Source: Spirochaetaceae bacterium (lineage in GTDB: Bacteria; Spirochaetota; Spirochaetia; CADAEX01). From it: a stretch of DNA of 14,574 nucleotides. Position numbers and translations under genes: made by a program. Shown piece by piece: positions 13,949-14,574 of the stretch; positions within the stretch are counted from its first letter, which is position 1, and the number at the start of each line of letters is the position of its first letter. The notes under the pieces are model-generated. The model did no database searches and was not told where the DNA came from. It saw only the letters and a list, made by a program, of their open reading frames with translations. The stretch is taken from positions 1 to 14,574 of the forward strand of contig WRFK01000015.1 in the NCBI GenBank assembly GCA_009778835.1. The letters are read 5' to 3'.

Positions 13949-14574
13949 TTAATACAAAGGCAATGTTTCAACCATATATCTTACAGAAATAGAATCTTTA
14001 TCAATTTCATTCTTTTCAATAACAAGCACCATATTTTTTTCATCCGGGGAAATAAAGATAGTTTTAATGCTATACCCTTTTACCCCTTTTCTTTTAATAC
14101 CTGGGGAGCCTGCAGAATATACTTTAGAAGGAGAACCATCTGCTTCAGCAAGAATATTTAAAGAAAATGAAGATTCATAAACACCAGACCTTACTTCGCT
14201 TCTTTCCTGTAAATTTATTTTATATGTTTTTCCGGTCTTAAAATCGCGGAATTCAATAGCATGTATAGGACTGCTATTTATATTTACATATAGGCAGCGC
14301 CCTTTTAATAAAGGATCGATTCCAATCCTCTGGATAATTGGGCTGGAAGCAAGCAAACCCTTATAAAAAGCGCCTGAGCCATCATCCATTGAAAAAGCTT
14401 TGACAGGATATTGCTTGCTGCTGACTCCATCCTTAACAAAGTTATTACTTTTTACATCTACAGCATATATATCTGAATATATTACAGAGTCTGTCACACC
14501 ATATTGTGCAAACATAAAGTAGCGTGAATCTCCGGAAAATCCGATATTTACAAAATTAGCAATGTCACCTGCAA
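13949..14574 (-). CDS. DUF2259-like secreted protein (partial, N-terminus off the right edge)
   Basis: The frame stays open to the right edge, so the gene starts outside the window; the visible part is 208 residues. It begins AGDIANFVNIGFSGDSRYFMFAQYGVTDS, which resembles the start of mature DUF2259 predicted secreted proteins of spirochaetes as I remember them. Later segments include IHAIEFRDFKTGKTYKINLQER and IKTIFISPDEKNMVLVIEK, again beta-rich. The signal peptide probably lies just beyond the edge. An internal ATG at 14515 is not the true start, because similarity continues upstream of it. It is the first visible gene of the envelope operon with the lipoprotein and the beta-barrel protein. 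Function unknown. Confidence 0.75.
   Translation of the reverse strand, partial: AGDIANFVNIGFSGDSRYFMFAQYGVTDSVIYSDIYAVDVKSNNFVKDGVSSKQYPVKAFSMDDGSGAFYKGLLASSPIIQRIGIDPLLKGRCLYVNINSSPIHAIEFRDFKTGKTYKINLQERSEVRSGVYESSFSLNILAEADGSPSKVYSAGSPGIKRKGVKGYSIKTIFISPDEKNMVLVIEKNEIDKDSISVRYMVETLPLY

Overview
The window looks like a low-GC spirochaete chromosome, most likely Treponema or a close relative from a host or sediment habitat. This rests on gene content recognised by eye, without any database search: a lipoprotein with a formylglycine-generating-enzyme-like (C-type-lectin-fold) domain, a DUF2259-like secreted protein, a large chemoreceptor, a TrpB2-type tryptophan synthase beta chain, and lipoproteins with relaxed spirochaetal lipoboxes. 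No rRNA, tRNA, CRISPR array, transposase or phage gene was seen.

Left part (1-4176, all minus strand). The window opens inside an FGE-domain lipoprotein whose C-terminus lies beyond the left edge. A 416-bp gap follows, with a strong GC-rich hairpin at 557-612. Next is a closely spaced minus-strand run, in transcription order: a pyridoxamine-phosphate-oxidase-fold protein, a GNAT acetyltransferase, a cysteine-rich DUF3795 protein and a DUF2157-type membrane protein. A promoter at 3351-3379 probably drives at least the first three. Upstream of that run is a ZIP-family metal transporter.

Middle (4177-7347). trpB2 stands alone without trpA. It has a near-consensus promoter overlapped by two tandem 18-bp inverted-repeat units (a likely operator) and a clear intrinsic terminator. 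Then comes a diverged 98-bp tandem repeat whose second copy includes the last codons of pcm (protein-L-isoaspartate O-methyltransferase, minus strand). The first copy carries what looks like a decayed version of the same C-terminal codons. A 360-bp gap holds a nine-G tract, a TTGACA/TACAAT promoter and the leader of a stand-alone Hpt phosphotransfer gene.

Signalling block (6982-10444). The Hpt gene converges on a chemoreceptor that ends in a response-regulator receiver domain; their stop codons abut with no base between them. The receptor has the parts to receive or give phosphoryl groups and the Hpt has the phosphorylatable histidine, so a local phosphorelay is plausible. Divergent from the receptor is a small protein that looks like a degenerate short-chain-dehydrogenase fold. 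It is followed immediately by three near-identical 65-bp tandem repeats.

Right part (10734-14574). A divergent member of the dicarboxylate/amino-acid:cation symporter family (plus) faces a minus-strand envelope operon: a DUF2259-like protein (partial, runs off the right edge), a lipoprotein and a putative outer-membrane beta-barrel. Most genes of the left and middle parts have good Shine-Dalgarno sequences. The plus-strand genes at 9806 and 10734 instead have promoters placed so close to the start codon that leaderless or near-leaderless mRNAs are predicted.
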